DNA of 64,000 bases from Phyto melanocephala. Taxonomy: Eukaryota > Arthropoda > Insecta > Diptera > Rhinophoridae. Position 1 is the first letter of the stretch; each line of letters begins with the position of its first letter. The notes below the pieces were generated by a model, which worked only from the letters and a program-made list of their open reading frames with translations, was not told where the DNA came from and made no database searches. The position numbers were made by a program, and so were the translations under genes. This document shows positions 23,545-34,486 of this stretch, in pieces. The DNA is taken from positions 58,805,841 to 58,869,840 of the forward strand of contig OW799233.1 of NCBI GenBank assembly GCA_941918925.1, written 5' to 3'.

Positions 23545-26500
23545 AGGTTACTCAAATTAACCTTCACCACTCAAAAGCGGCGTCAGCTGCCCTACTCCTC
23601 CGACTGTCTTCAGGCACGGAGGATCTTATATGTGTCCAAGAACCATTGTTGTACAAAGACAGGGTTTGCGGGTTAAACAAGGATGGCTACAACATTCTGT
23701 ATGCAGCCGGACCAGGTAGGACCAGATCTTGCATTATGGCCAAAAAGAATCTTAAAGCTTTTGTTCTATCCGACTTCAGTGATAAGGACACCTGTACTAT
23801 AGCCATCGAGAACAAGAGGCGAATAGTCTGGCTAATGAGCTGTTACATGGCGCACGATCATGGAGGGGACCCACCTAACTCCATCACGATGTCTTACGCG
23901 AACAAAAGGAACATCCCTCTCATAATCTGCGCGGATGCCAACGCGCACCATACCGTCTGGGGAGCTTGGATACCAACCAAAGGGGTGAGTTACTCCTCGA
24001 ATTTATAATTGAAAATAAACTAACAGTAGTTAATAGGGGTAATGAACCCACCTTTGTAGTTACTAACAGAAGGGAGTTTTTGGATGTTACTCTTATTAGC
24101 GATAGGTATATGAATTTGATAGGAAATTGGAGGGTGTCGAAGGACTGCTCTTTTCCCGATCACCTATATATTGATTTCGATTTGTTTTTCGAAGTGGATT
24201 CTGAGAGTCATTTCTTGAATAGGAGAAGGACAAACTGGTCTGTTTATGCTGAGGTGCTGAATAGAAAGCTCTCTTCATGTCCAGACTCCATTGACGATAA
24301 GTCCACTCTGGACTCCGTAACTGAGTTCTTGAGTAATGTAATGGCTGAGGCAACCGATAACTCCTGTAGGAAAACTACTAGGAAAGGTAAGGCCAAGACC
24401 ACTTGGTGGAATGCCGAAATTGCGGAAAGGCACAAAGAATGCAGGAAACTATTCGATGAGGCTAAAAGGAGTGGATATTGGGCCACATATAAATCCGCCC
24501 TAAATGGGTTTAAAAACCTTATCAGAAGAGCCAAGAGGCAATCCTGGAGAAAATTCTGCAGTGAGGTGGAAAATTCTTCGGAGACAACTCGGCTACGAAA
24601 GATTCTATCATCGAATCCAACAATACCATCATACATACAGAGAGCGGATGCTTCGTGGACCACCAGTAGCAAGGAAACGCTGGAGGTTCTCATGGAGACA
24701 CATATCCCAGGCTGTCTAGAACAGGACTCTCCTACTGCTGTTGACCACACGGATGCATATGACATATCCAATCTACCGATCACTGAGCATCGCATAAGAT
24801 GGGCAGTTGGAAGTTTCCATCCCTTCAAATCTCCAGGTCCTGATGGCGTAATTCCAGCGGATCTACAGGAGAACATCGATATTTTAATGCCATGGCTTCT
24901 GGTGATATTCAAGGCATGCTTGCATTTATCCCATGTCCCATCAAGGTGGACATCCTATAAGATTATTTTCATACCCAAGGGAAGTAAGGCCTCGCATACA
25001 AGGGCCGGAGACTTCAGGCCAATAAGTTTCTCCTCCTTCCTGCTTAAGACTCTGGAGAGGATTATTGATGTTTATATCAGATCGTCTCTAGGACCAGAGG
25101 CTCTGTCGGGGGCACAGCATGCCTATACGAAGGGCAAATCTACGGAAACGGCGCTACATGCGCTGGTTGGCCATATTGAAAAATCTCTGAACTACAGGGA
25201 CTACGCCTTGGTCGCCTTCCTTGATATTGAGGGCGCCTTCAACAATGTCAAACCGGATTCGGTTCTGAACGAATTAAGACAACTGGACATAGATTCTGCG
25301 GTCACCGGTTTTGTGAGAAAACTACTGAAATATAGGCGCATAGAATCAACTTTGGGCGCCTCTAGCATCTCCAAGGTGGCTGTAAATGGCACACCGCAAG
25401 GTGGCGTACTTTCGCCACTACTATGGAACATCGACATTAATATCCTGCTTAGGGCCATGGAGAATACATCCTGCATGACTGTTGCTTATGCAGATGATGT
25501 GGCTGTAGCAGCTTCGGGCAAAAATCCTGGACTGGTCTCGGAGCTCTTGGAATCTGCGCTAACGTTAATACTTAGATGGTGCCAGGGATGTGGGCTGGGA
25601 GTCAATCCTGCCAAAACGGAACTGGTACTGTTCACAAGGAGGTATAAAATACCGACCTTTGCTACGCCTAGGATAGATAGGGTGGCACTAGCTCTATCCG
25701 ATAATGCCAAATATTTGGGTCTCGTATTGGACAGCAAACTAAACTGGAACCTGAACACAAAATCCAGGACCACTAAGGCGGCACCAGGACAGTTTCGGAC
25801 GTATTATGAGAATGGCTGCGATTATGATAACAGGTGCTCTTAGGACCACACCATCTAAGGCACTGTTCACTATTTTAAACTGGTTACCACCAGACATCAT
25901 GGCTAGGCAGTTGGCTACGGACACCGCCCTGAGGCTGAATGCCACAAGGGCATGGAAGTATGTGAATTATGGACATGATCAGTATTGCTTCTCCTATTGA
26001 TTACAAGGTACCTGAACCAGCATTCGATCCGGGTTTCGTGACGAATATACCGGATAGATCTGAATACGACAACGGCCTCCGACCTCCGGAGAATGCCATC
26101 CAGATATTTACTGACGGATCGAAATCACATGCTGGAACTGTATGTGATATCTTTTCGATCCAGTTGGATTTGGAATTGTCCCTTAGGCTACCGGATTATT
26201 GTAGCGCGATACAGGCCGAATTTATGGCTATTAAGACAGCCGTGGAACAGATTCAGTATAATGAAATATCTGGCAGGGATATTTATATATTTACTGACAG
26301 CAAGGCGGCTATTAGATCCCTTGAGAGTGTGTACAGCACATCGAAAATTGCCCAGGAATGCCGGGTGTCCCTTGAGGAGATAGCGAGACATTAGACCGTT
26401 ACCCTTGTGTGGGTTCCAGGACATGGGGATATTGATGGTAATATTAGAGCTGATGCACTTTCAAAAGCCGGTACTACCTTAGATTTGGTTGAATCCAGTT

Positions 26501-26958
26501 GTGCTTTGGGTATTCCCTTATCGAAGGGTAAACAGCTAATCTCGCATCGATTATATTTGGATGCCAAGGAAAGATGGGTGAGAGAACCCACTTGTTTGGA
26601 AACCAGAAAGATCTGGCCTGACATGGATGTGCATAGGACGCAATATGCGGTGAATATGCCCCGAATCCACCTTAGGAACCTCATAGCGGTCATTACCGGT
26701 CAATGGTCTATAGGTACACATGCGAAAATGCTGAATATCCCTTACAACGACTTCTGCAGAAGTTGCGACAACGAGGAAGAGGAGGAGACGACTGAACATC
26801 TTCTCTGCAATTGTCCTGCATTCGGGGACCTGAGACGCCAGATTCTGGGTCAACGAATACTTGTAAGTAAAACTTGTCTTTCCGCAGTTGATCTAAGAGA
26901 GATCCATACCTTCGTGAACAGGACAGGATGGCTGAGGAACGACGGCCAGAAGACATGA
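23541..26958 (+). pseudogene. LOA-type LINE ORF2 (endonuclease-RT-RNase H), disrupted
   Basis: APE endonuclease begins MKVTQINLHHSKAASAALL with LICVQEP and ICADANAHHTVWG; a frameshift near 23980 leads into the second half. RT: FHPFKSPGPDGV, FRPISFSSFLLKTLERI, VAFLDIEGAFNNV, NGTPQGGVLSPLLW, YADD at about 25489. After KLNWNLNTKS about 50 residues expected in the thumb are deleted (about 25770-25800). After another shift: RNase H IQIFTDGSK, AEFMAIKTA, FTDSKAAIRS, in-frame TAG at 26392, then WVPGHGDIDGNIRADALSKA and a C-x2-C...H-x4-C motif (CRSCDNE...TEHLLCNC). Inactive. Confidence 0.8.
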
Positions 26959-27151
26959 CAAACGGGCGATGGTGCCTACGGTATCACAACGGGACCCTCG
27001 GAGGATCCAAGTGAGCTATGCCTTCGGGCGGCTGCCGGAACTAACCTAACCTTCGATTCTTTAACCTCTTTAGGGAAATAACAGGAGTTTTAAACATGAA
27101 TTAATTATGATTGTTATTCCCTTTTTTGGAAGAGCTTTCAAATATCTATTA

Positions 27152-28296
27152 CTAGCTGACCCGGTCCGTGTTGCTGGCCCTAAGCAAACATTAGTTCTGT
27201 GTTAGCACACAATTTAAATTAAGCTTTTAACTAAATTTGCGGCCTTCAAATAAAAATCCATTGAACACCTATCATAAAGTTTTTTTACAAAATATTTTTT
27301 ATATGGTGTAAGTATGGGCTCAATCTAAAAAGAAACGCTTGCATTTAAGGCAAATTGGAAATTATATTTATTTATTACTTCATCTTAAGGCCAGCGGAGA
27401 AACAATGTTTTTTGTTTTTTTTTATTTGGTGTAAAAACGGATAAATTTCTTGGCGTTCCAACCCGAGAGCAAGCCACATACAACTGGCCGTGTGAAAAAC
27501 ATGAATTTTCCAAAATTAAGCCAGCAATAGTCAGGGATTGGCCTTGTGCTTTGTTGATGGTAATAGCAAAGGCAAAACGCAAAGGCAGTTGGAGCCGCTT
27601 GAATTGGAATAGTAAATCGGTGGAAATCATCGGAATTTGTGGAATAAGTACGTCTTCGCCTTTGAATCTGCCACCGATGATTGTTGCCTCGATTAAGTTT
27701 TTGATGGTCAATCTGGTTCCGTTGCATAACTTTGGGGCGATTAAGTTGCGAATAAGAATTACCGGTGATCCCACCTTTAATGTTGGTACATTAAAATTCA
27801 GTGGGATAATTGACGGCTTATTTTTCATCCATCACTGTGTCGATCGATTTGTATTTGATTAATTTACCGGGTAGTTTCAATTGAATTTGCTCATTGAGCT
27901 CTCAATATTTTTTGTAAAGAAACCAAAAACTCGTATTTTTGAATGCAACATTTCGAAAGTTTTAAAATTTAATATTGGATCATTATTAACATAGGTTTTT
28001 TGTAAATATCTTCGGAACTACATAACCGATTTAAGAGTTTGATATCTCGTTTTGAACAAAATAACCGGCTTAAAAAAAAGCGAACAAAATAAATATATGC
28101 GTATGTCATTGGTGGTGCAATATGAAAATTGGATTTTGCCACGCCCCTCCACCCGCAGACCGAAAATCAGACTTCACAGTGTCACCCGCCTAAATATTCT
28201 GAATATTCCCTGAAAATTTCATCAAAATCGGTCCAGCCATTTTGGAGTCCATACGTTACATATATACATACATACATCCTCTTTTATAAATATAGA
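27152..28296 (-). mobile_element. truncated Helitron
   Basis: On the minus strand it begins TCTATATTTATAAAAGAGG and ends GGACCGGGTCAGCTAG followed by T, i.e. TC...CTAG|T with a G/C-rich palindrome just before the 3' end, as in Helitrons. No terminal inverted repeats. Holds only the 3' end of the Rep/helicase gene (27385-27828), so it is an internally deleted copy of 1.15 kb. Confidence 0.8.
27385..27828 (-). pseudogene. Helitron Rep/helicase, C-terminal fragment (PIF1-like)
   Basis: Reads VGSPVILIRNLIAPKLCNGT, FKGEDVLIPQIPMI, LQLPLRFAFAITINKAQGQS and HGQLYVACSRVGTPRNLSVF. These are the last helicase motifs of PIF1-type SF1 helicases as found in Helitron proteins. The Rep nuclease and Walker A parts are missing. 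Confidence 0.82.
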
Positions 28297-29049
28297 TTAA
28301 ATTAATAGATTAATGATATTAAGACCAGGTGCCTTTTTAGGTTTTCACTTTTAATAAGGCAGTATGCTTGAAAGATATTTCTTAGGCGTATAGTTAGGCA
28401 GAATAATATATGATGATTGAAAAGATTGAGTAGTTATTATTAACTAGAGAAATTGTTTTCGAATCCAAAAGATTATTTTAGACTATATGGCTTGTATAGT
28501 TCCAGCTTTGTTGTGAAACGAAAAGTATTTTGTTTTAGAATTGGAATGTTCATGCTTTTATTCCTGAATATTCTTCTTAGGTTCTAGAATGGAGAAGAAC
28601 TAGTATCAAAAGTAAAAAGAAGTTTCTTCTTGTTTTAAATAAAGGACTTTTTTCTCTTCCAAGTTTCTAAAACGGTGCCAGTTTCTACGTTAACTATTTC
28701 GCTATTGAATCAACATTTTCACATAAGATGGTAAGGATTTACTTGGATATAAACAAACTTTTTTTGGGTACACTAACCGATATGCCTTATATAGTGAAAA
28801 TACCAAATGAATGAGTAATGTTTTGGTAATATGTACACATAAAGTGCAAGTTACTCATTTTAAGAAATATGAATACATTGGTATTCCTAAATATTGGCAC
28901 ACTTTAAGTGCAAAAAATTGAGGACACTATCAACTTATGTTACAAGCATTATTGTGTAATTGTATATTCTCACTTACCCTCAACTAAGCTTAGTCATAAG
29001 ATTTATAATTGTATTTAATAACTTTAAAATATAATTAATAGGAACAAAA
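28297..29049. other. unassigned intronic sequence
   Basis: No coding, terminal-repeat or RNA signal recognised in this A+T-rich 0.75 kb. Confidence 0.35.
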
Positions 29050-29913
29050 ACAAGTAAGAGCGCTATATTCGGCCGTGCCGAATCTTATATACCCTTCACA
29101 ACGTGTAGTCATGCAATAACAGTAGTTTGTATCACCATTCATCTCATATGAAATACGTACATACATATAAAAAATATACATATATAAAAAACATCCCATT
29201 GTAAAATTATAAATTTACGTATGTATGTTAAAAAAAAAATAAAAAAAAAATTTTTAAAAAAAATTTTAAAAAAAAATTTAAAAAAAATTAAAAAAAAAAA
29301 TTTTAAAAAAATAATTAAAATATATTTAATTAATATAAAACAAAAAAAAAATAAAAAAAATTTAAAAAAAAAATAATAAAAATATAAATAATATATTAAA
29401 TAAAAAATAAAAAAAAAAATAAAAAAAAAATTAAAAAAAAAAATTTAAAAAAAAATTTTTAAAATATAAAAAAATTTTTTTTTTGGCTCAGCTGGGATTC
29501 GATCCCACGTTTACTTTAGCCAATATACAAGTTTGTATGTATGTATGTTGTTGTTGTAATGTTGTTTTTGTGAAAAAAAAATCGAGGTGGTCGTGGGTTT
29601 TTGCTCATATCTCAGTTGTTTATGTACCGATGTTTCTGATTTTCAATAGCGATATACTCCCGAATATTTCTGATATTTTAATACCTCACCCGGGTCCAAG
29701 TGATGTCGGGGGGCTTCAAAAAGTTGATTTCAACATACACACGGACAGACGGTCAGACGGGCAGACGGACAGACTGACAGAGCTTAATCGACTTCCCTAT
29801 TCATAAGCTTTCAGAAAATATATACTTTATGGGGTCGGAAATGAAAATTGTAGAAATTTCACACGGAATGACAAACCTATATATACCCTTTTTCACTGTG
29901 TGAAGGGTATAAT
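29050..29913 (+). mobile_element. dispersed repeat B, copy 2
   Basis: Uninterrupted copy: ACAAGTAAGAGCGCTATATT ... AATGACAAACCTATATATAC ... GTGTGAAGGGTATA. Includes the A-rich tract (29227-29484), the tRNA-like module (29485-29526) and a TATGTATG microsatellite. The 107-codon open frame across its 3' half is not protein-like and lies in sequence shared by non-coding copies. Confidence 0.75.
29227..29484. repeat. A-rich low-complexity tract
   Basis: Runs of A with T interruptions; counterpart of 1248-1420 and 53524-53800. Confidence 0.85.
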
Positions 29914-30037
29914 AAAGCAGTTAATTAAAAACAATAAAGCAAGTAACAACCTTCTTTTAGTAGAGTTTTGAGATTGGCTGTCATAGAATCAATATAATCG
30001 TCAATAGCAATATCATAAAATTTAATATTAATTATAA

Positions 30038-30482
30038 CACTGTGCATGAAATTGACACTTTTTTTTCGTGACAAGCTGGGCACCTAGCGTTTTAACATAA
30101 TTCGGGTACGCTGAATCCAGTGGTGCCCACGGTTTTTTAAGATTGGCTCTGGTTTTCGAGATATACCGTTATTTCGAAAATGGAGGAGGTTGCACAACAT
30201 ATGTTCGCGTAACTCAAAAACGCTTTAGCTTATTGAAAAAACTTAAAAAACCGAAATTCCGCAATAAAATTTCCTTTAAGAAAAGTAAAACCTCTTTCTA
30301 ACATTCGCAGTCGTTTTAGAAACATAATTTTTTTTTTGAATAAAAAATTAATTTTTTTTATCAAAATTTTGAAATTTTTATTTTTTTAAAATTCATAAAA
30401 AATTGAAAAATTCAGCTAGGCTTCTAATTTTTTGCAGACATATAAAAAACAAAGCTGCAAACAAAACAAGCTATAAACAATT
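30038..30482. repeat. left terminal inverted repeat of the CACTGTGC element
   Basis: Pairs with 34126-34486 plus 46090-46138 in reverse complement. Examples: GGAGGAGGTTGCACAACATA, CTCAAAAACGCTTTAGCTTA and AAGCTGCAAACAAAACAAGC. Near-identical over most of the length. Confidence 0.85.
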
Positions 30483-30855
30483 AAAATATGTTTGCAACTT
30501 TTGATTTTATTCACAAAAGTCGACAAATTTAAATTAATCTAAGAATTTCATAAAACGCAACATTTGTATTGGGGCCCCCTAAGGGATGGTGATAAAGGGA
30601 AAGTATAATTTAAGAAAATGTTAAGAACAAAAAACATTGGAGGTCGGTCATACATTTTATCCCCCTAGGAGTGAATCCTAGGCCTTAGAAACAAATGATG
30701 GGAATGAAAAATAAAGTTGCGCAGGTGCAAAATAAGCTATTTGTGATTAAAGTCTGTCTACAACTTTTGATTTTTTCAGAAAAGTCGAAATTTTTGAATT
30801 TTTTATATAACCAAACTAAAAATTTTTTGTTGTTAAGTAGTTTTTATTTAGAAAT

Positions 30856-32567
30856 TTATTCTTCTTCCTCCTGCAGATTCCAACAAATATCCCCTAATAG
30901 CGAATCAAGTTGTTTGCCGCTATACCAGTGTTCGAGCCTGGCTGTTACTTGGTGAAATCTCTCGCCATGTTCATCAGACTCGGCTGATGATTGTTCATTA
31001 AATTTTTCGGCATGGCAATGCAAAAAATGTATTTTCAATGACATTCTAACGTTTAAGTTTTTAAATGCGGTTAGCATATTTTTGATTAAAATTCGCCAGT
31101 TTTCAGACCGATGATTTCCTAATACATTTTCTATTACTGATTTCACACAATTCTAGGCCAATAGCTCGATATCATTCAATGCAACCTCAAATTGATGGTC
31201 CTTCATAAGACGGCGAATGTCCGGTCCATTAAGAATTCCTGTAAAATAGAAACATTATAAAATGAAATATAAATCTAATTTAATAAAGTAGTTAGAGTTC
31301 ATACCTTCTTTTACTTTCATGCCGCTTAATCGTGGAAAAATTCGGTGCAATTCGGTAAAAGCAACACCATCTGGGCTCAATGCTTTTATAAAATTTTTTA
31401 CAATACCCAGTTTGATGTGGAGTGGAGGAAGCAAAATCTTTTCCATCGACACAAGTGGTAATTCAATAACATTGTTTCTATGCAATCTGCTTTCCTCACG
31501 TAAAGCCCAATCCCGTGTATTGTACTGGTCGCCATCGAAACGCGTATTCCATAAGCACATGAAGCACATATTTTTAGTATAGCCCGATTGCATGCCTCTT
31601 AAAAGAGCTACCACTTTTAAATCTGCGCATATTTTCCACTTGTGGTCTTCATATTTAATTAACTGTATTATTTTTTTCATTGATGCGTATGTCTCTTTAG
31701 TATTTGTGCTAAGTGCTATCGGAATAGGACTTTTTAAATTAGTGACATGTAGCAAAACTGCTTTTAAGTTACTTTTGGAAGAATCAATGAATAAGCGCCA
31801 ATCTCCAGGATTATATTCATTTTGCATTGTTAAAACCAATCCGCGGATGTCAGTACAATACGCAATAGAATTATTCTCAATAGATTTAAAAAAAGTCGTA
31901 AATCGTCTATGGCGATTGATAGCCCCGTATGTTTGTACACCTGGTGCTAAAATATTAGCTCGTTTTAACTCTTTTGCCAAGAGAATGCTCTGTCTTTGAG
32001 ATAATTTTAGACGCCGTACCATTATATCCAGACGATCTTGCGTGATTTCATTGTGACTGCATGGAACCGTGATGCATGACGGTTGATAGATTGAAGTAGC
32101 TGGGCTATCCGCTTCAACAGAATGAACTATTGAGGGAATATGTTCTGTTGGTATATGGCTACCCGGAACAGTAATTTCATCAGAATGTGGCAGCGGAAAT
32201 CGAGCATATGCTGTTTCAGTATAAGGCATATAAGTCATTTTTCTTCTGTTTATACCCGCTGTATAATTTATGCACGCATAACACTCATCTTCAACTATGG
32301 GATCAGTGGAACACCAAATAACATGGCGTCTCCATTTTTTCCCCACTTATTTAAATGGTAAATGCAGTGTGTACACACTATTGATTGTGTCCAACTCTTA
32401 CCATATATAACCCTTAAAGAAAAATATGATTCATACAAGGTACTTGTTTCAGTAGTGATTTTACGGCGACTTGGCATATTTTTATATTTCCCACACACAT
32501 AACAAAAGTAATTAAACTTTTTACACGCCTCCATCTTAGATATTTCAATATAACTGTTTAGATACAA
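30856..32567 (-). pseudogene. uncharacterised transposon protein (zinc-binding N-terminus, GERFHQ motif)
   Basis: The N-terminal part (ATG at 32567 or, more like the family, 32534) reads MEACKKFNYFCYVCGKYKNM ... SIVCTHCIYHLNKWGKNGD ... MLFGVPLIP; a frameshift near 32300 leads into EDECYACINYTAG, giving paired CxxC motifs. Then FIDSSKSNLKAVLLHVTN, ICADLKVVALLRGMQSG, MCFMCLWNTRFDGDQYNTRD, PPLHIKLGIVKNFIKALSPD. A 66-bp GT-AG intron (31239-31304) is followed by GILNGPDIRRLMKD, an in-frame TAG near 31155 and MSLKIHFLHCHAEKF, SDEHGERFHQV, ending NLQEEEE. I have met this architecture as unnamed proteins in arthropods and cnidarians; the spaced acidic residues suggest an RNase H-fold transposase, which is inference. 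Inactive here (one shift, one stop). Confidence 0.65.
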
Positions 32568-32659
32568 GACTGTCAGAGGCTTTAAAATTCACTAATCACT
32601 TTCGCAAGCACTTTCCATATGACAGTGAAGGGGTTGAGGAACTCTTATTTATACTGTAA

Positions 32660-33409
32660 CTAGCCAAACCCGGCGCGCGTTGCTACACCCCTTAATGAAT
32701 CGAAATGCATTCTGAATTTTAATTAAATATCAAGTGGAAAAACCTAAAAATTATAATTTTTTATGGGCGTGGCATTGCCCACTTTTCTAGTCACGAAATT
32801 GTAAAGTCATAACAGCTCAATATGTGTGCAAAGTTTCAGAATAATCGGTCAAGTGCAAGTACCTCAAAATAATACCTTTTTTTTTATAGGCGTGGCACTG
32901 CCCACTTTTCTAATCACAAAATTATTTAGTCATGACAGCTCAATATGTGTGCAAAGTTTCAGAAAAATCGGTCTGGTGCAAGTACCTCAAAATTGTACCC
33001 TTTTTTTATGGGCGTGGCCCCGCCCACTTTTTTAATCACAAAATTATAAAGTCACGACAGCTTAATATGTGTGCAAAGTTTCAGAAAAATCGGTCCAGTG
33101 CAAGTACCTCAAAATTAAAACTTTTTTAGGGGCGTGGCCCCGCCCACTTTTCTTATCACGAAATTATTTAGTCATGACAGCTCGATATGTGTGCAAAGTT
33201 TCAGAAAAATCGGTCAAGTGAAAGTAGCTAAAACTGATAACTAATTTTTTATGGGCGTGGCCCCGCCCACTTTTTTTCATCCATAAACACTCCCCGGTAT
33301 GTGTACAACAACTTACCAAAGTTTGAGCCCGATCGGTTTTGCAGTTTCAGAGTCTATAGCTAACACACACACACACACACACACAGAGTTTCACTTTTAT
33401 ATATATAGA
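32660..33409 (-). mobile_element. non-autonomous Helitron (HINE), copy 3
   Basis: Minus strand TCTATATATATAAAAGTGAA ... GCGCGCCGGGTTTGGCTAG. Contains about five ~120-bp internal units (GGGCGTGGC...GCCCACTTTT, GTGTGCAAAGTTTCAGAAAA) and an (AC)n run. Nested inside the CACTGTGC element, upstream of its gene. Confidence 0.75.
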
Positions 33410-33508
33410 AGAAGAAGATTGTTTTAATCAAAGTACCAGTCGAGACCTTCATGACCATGTTTTGTAAAAAAAAACCCAGGACGAATAATATTTCTAACTT
33501 TTCCAGGT

Positions 33509-33723
33509 GTAGATTTTATTGTCAATTTACCGCAGGTACCCAATAATTTGAAATCACAGGTAATTGAAAAATACTATGTTATAATTTTTAATTCTAAGAA
33601 CCATACAAAATACCGTTGTACTTCAGTTCCATTACCTGCTCACCTAACGAAATGCTGTATCATATGTAAGGCTGGTTGCATTACAATATTGGGTACCTGC
33701 GGTAAATTGACAATTAAATCTAC
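33509..33723. repeat. inverted repeat with 37-bp arms
   Basis: 33509-33545 and 33687-33723 are reverse complements with one mismatch (GTCAATTTACCGCAGGTACC / GGTACCTGCGGTAAATTGAC) around a 141-bp middle. Could be a tiny MITE or a cruciform-forming part of the CACTGTGC element. Confidence 0.75.
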
Positions 33724-34125
33724 ATTTTTTAACCGATTTTTATGGCTTGCGGCTTTTTTTATTTTTAAGATAAGTAGTTCTCAGAAAAAAGTGCAAAATG
33801 TTGAATATTTGCTTTATATTTTTTTTAATTATATTTTTAAATTGAAAAATATTACGAATTTGGCACGAAAAATTTTTTTTATCTCCATTAATTTTTAAAT
33901 AATTCCAAAACGATAAGAGATAGAGAAAACACATCTTCTGGTGTTTTACTTTTGAAAACCGAAACCTAATTTAGGGGAAAAAATTTGGCACGCCCATAAA
34001 AAAAATACCGATCTGATGGAAAAAAACCGATTACGGATTTGAGTTCAGCGCATCAAAATCCACATAGACCACATAGTTTTAATTAACGGGAAGAAAAAAA
34101 ATTATTTTTTGTCGAGCAGTGTTAT

Positions 34126-34486
34126 TTATGGCTTGTTTTGTTTGCAGCTTTGTTTTTTATATGTCTGCAAAAAATTAGAAGCCTAGCTGAATTTTTCAAT
34201 TTTTTATGAATTTTAAAAAAATAAAAATTTCGAAATTTTGATAAAAAAATTAATTTTTTTTTCAAAAAAAAATTATTTTTCTAAAACGACTGCGAATATT
34301 AGAAAGAAGTTTTACTTTTCTTAAAGGAAATTTTATTGCGGAATTTCGGTTTTTTAAGTTTTTTCAATAAGCTAAAGCGTTTTTGAGTTACGCGAACATA
34401 TGTTGTGCAACCTCCTCCATTTTCGTAATAACGGTATATCTCTTAAAAAACCGTGGGCACCACTGGATTCAGCGTACCCGAAATAT
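34126..34486. repeat. right terminal inverted repeat of the CACTGTGC element (inner part)
   Basis: Reverse complement of 30038-30482, continuing after the LTR retrotransposon at 46090-46138. Confidence 0.85.

Larger units (their letters stand above)
21862..27052 (+). mobile_element. LOA-type non-LTR retrotransposon (LINE), near full length but inactive
   Basis: A markedly G/C-richer block than its surroundings with two ORFs in LINE order: ORF1, then ORF2 with APE endonuclease, reverse transcriptase, RNase H and a terminal Cys/His motif. The RNase H domain and the opening MKVTQINLHHSKAASAALL are typical of the LOA group; the I or R1 groups are alternatives. 3' end near CGGAACTAACCTAACC. At least four frameshifts, one in-frame stop and one internal deletion. 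The 5' limit is approximate; target duplication not determined. Confidence 0.75.

Noticed and set aside
29483..29806. 107-residue plus-strand ORF in repeat B
   Set aside because: Not open in the other copies in the same way and covers the tRNA-like and CTGTCCGTC segments; no protein similarity recognised.
30038..30045. Assigning the CACTGTGC element to Transib because CACTGTG also fits CACWGTG
   Set aside because: No 5-bp duplication is visible at its flanks and its protein is not RAG1-like; the 3-bp TAA match fits better.
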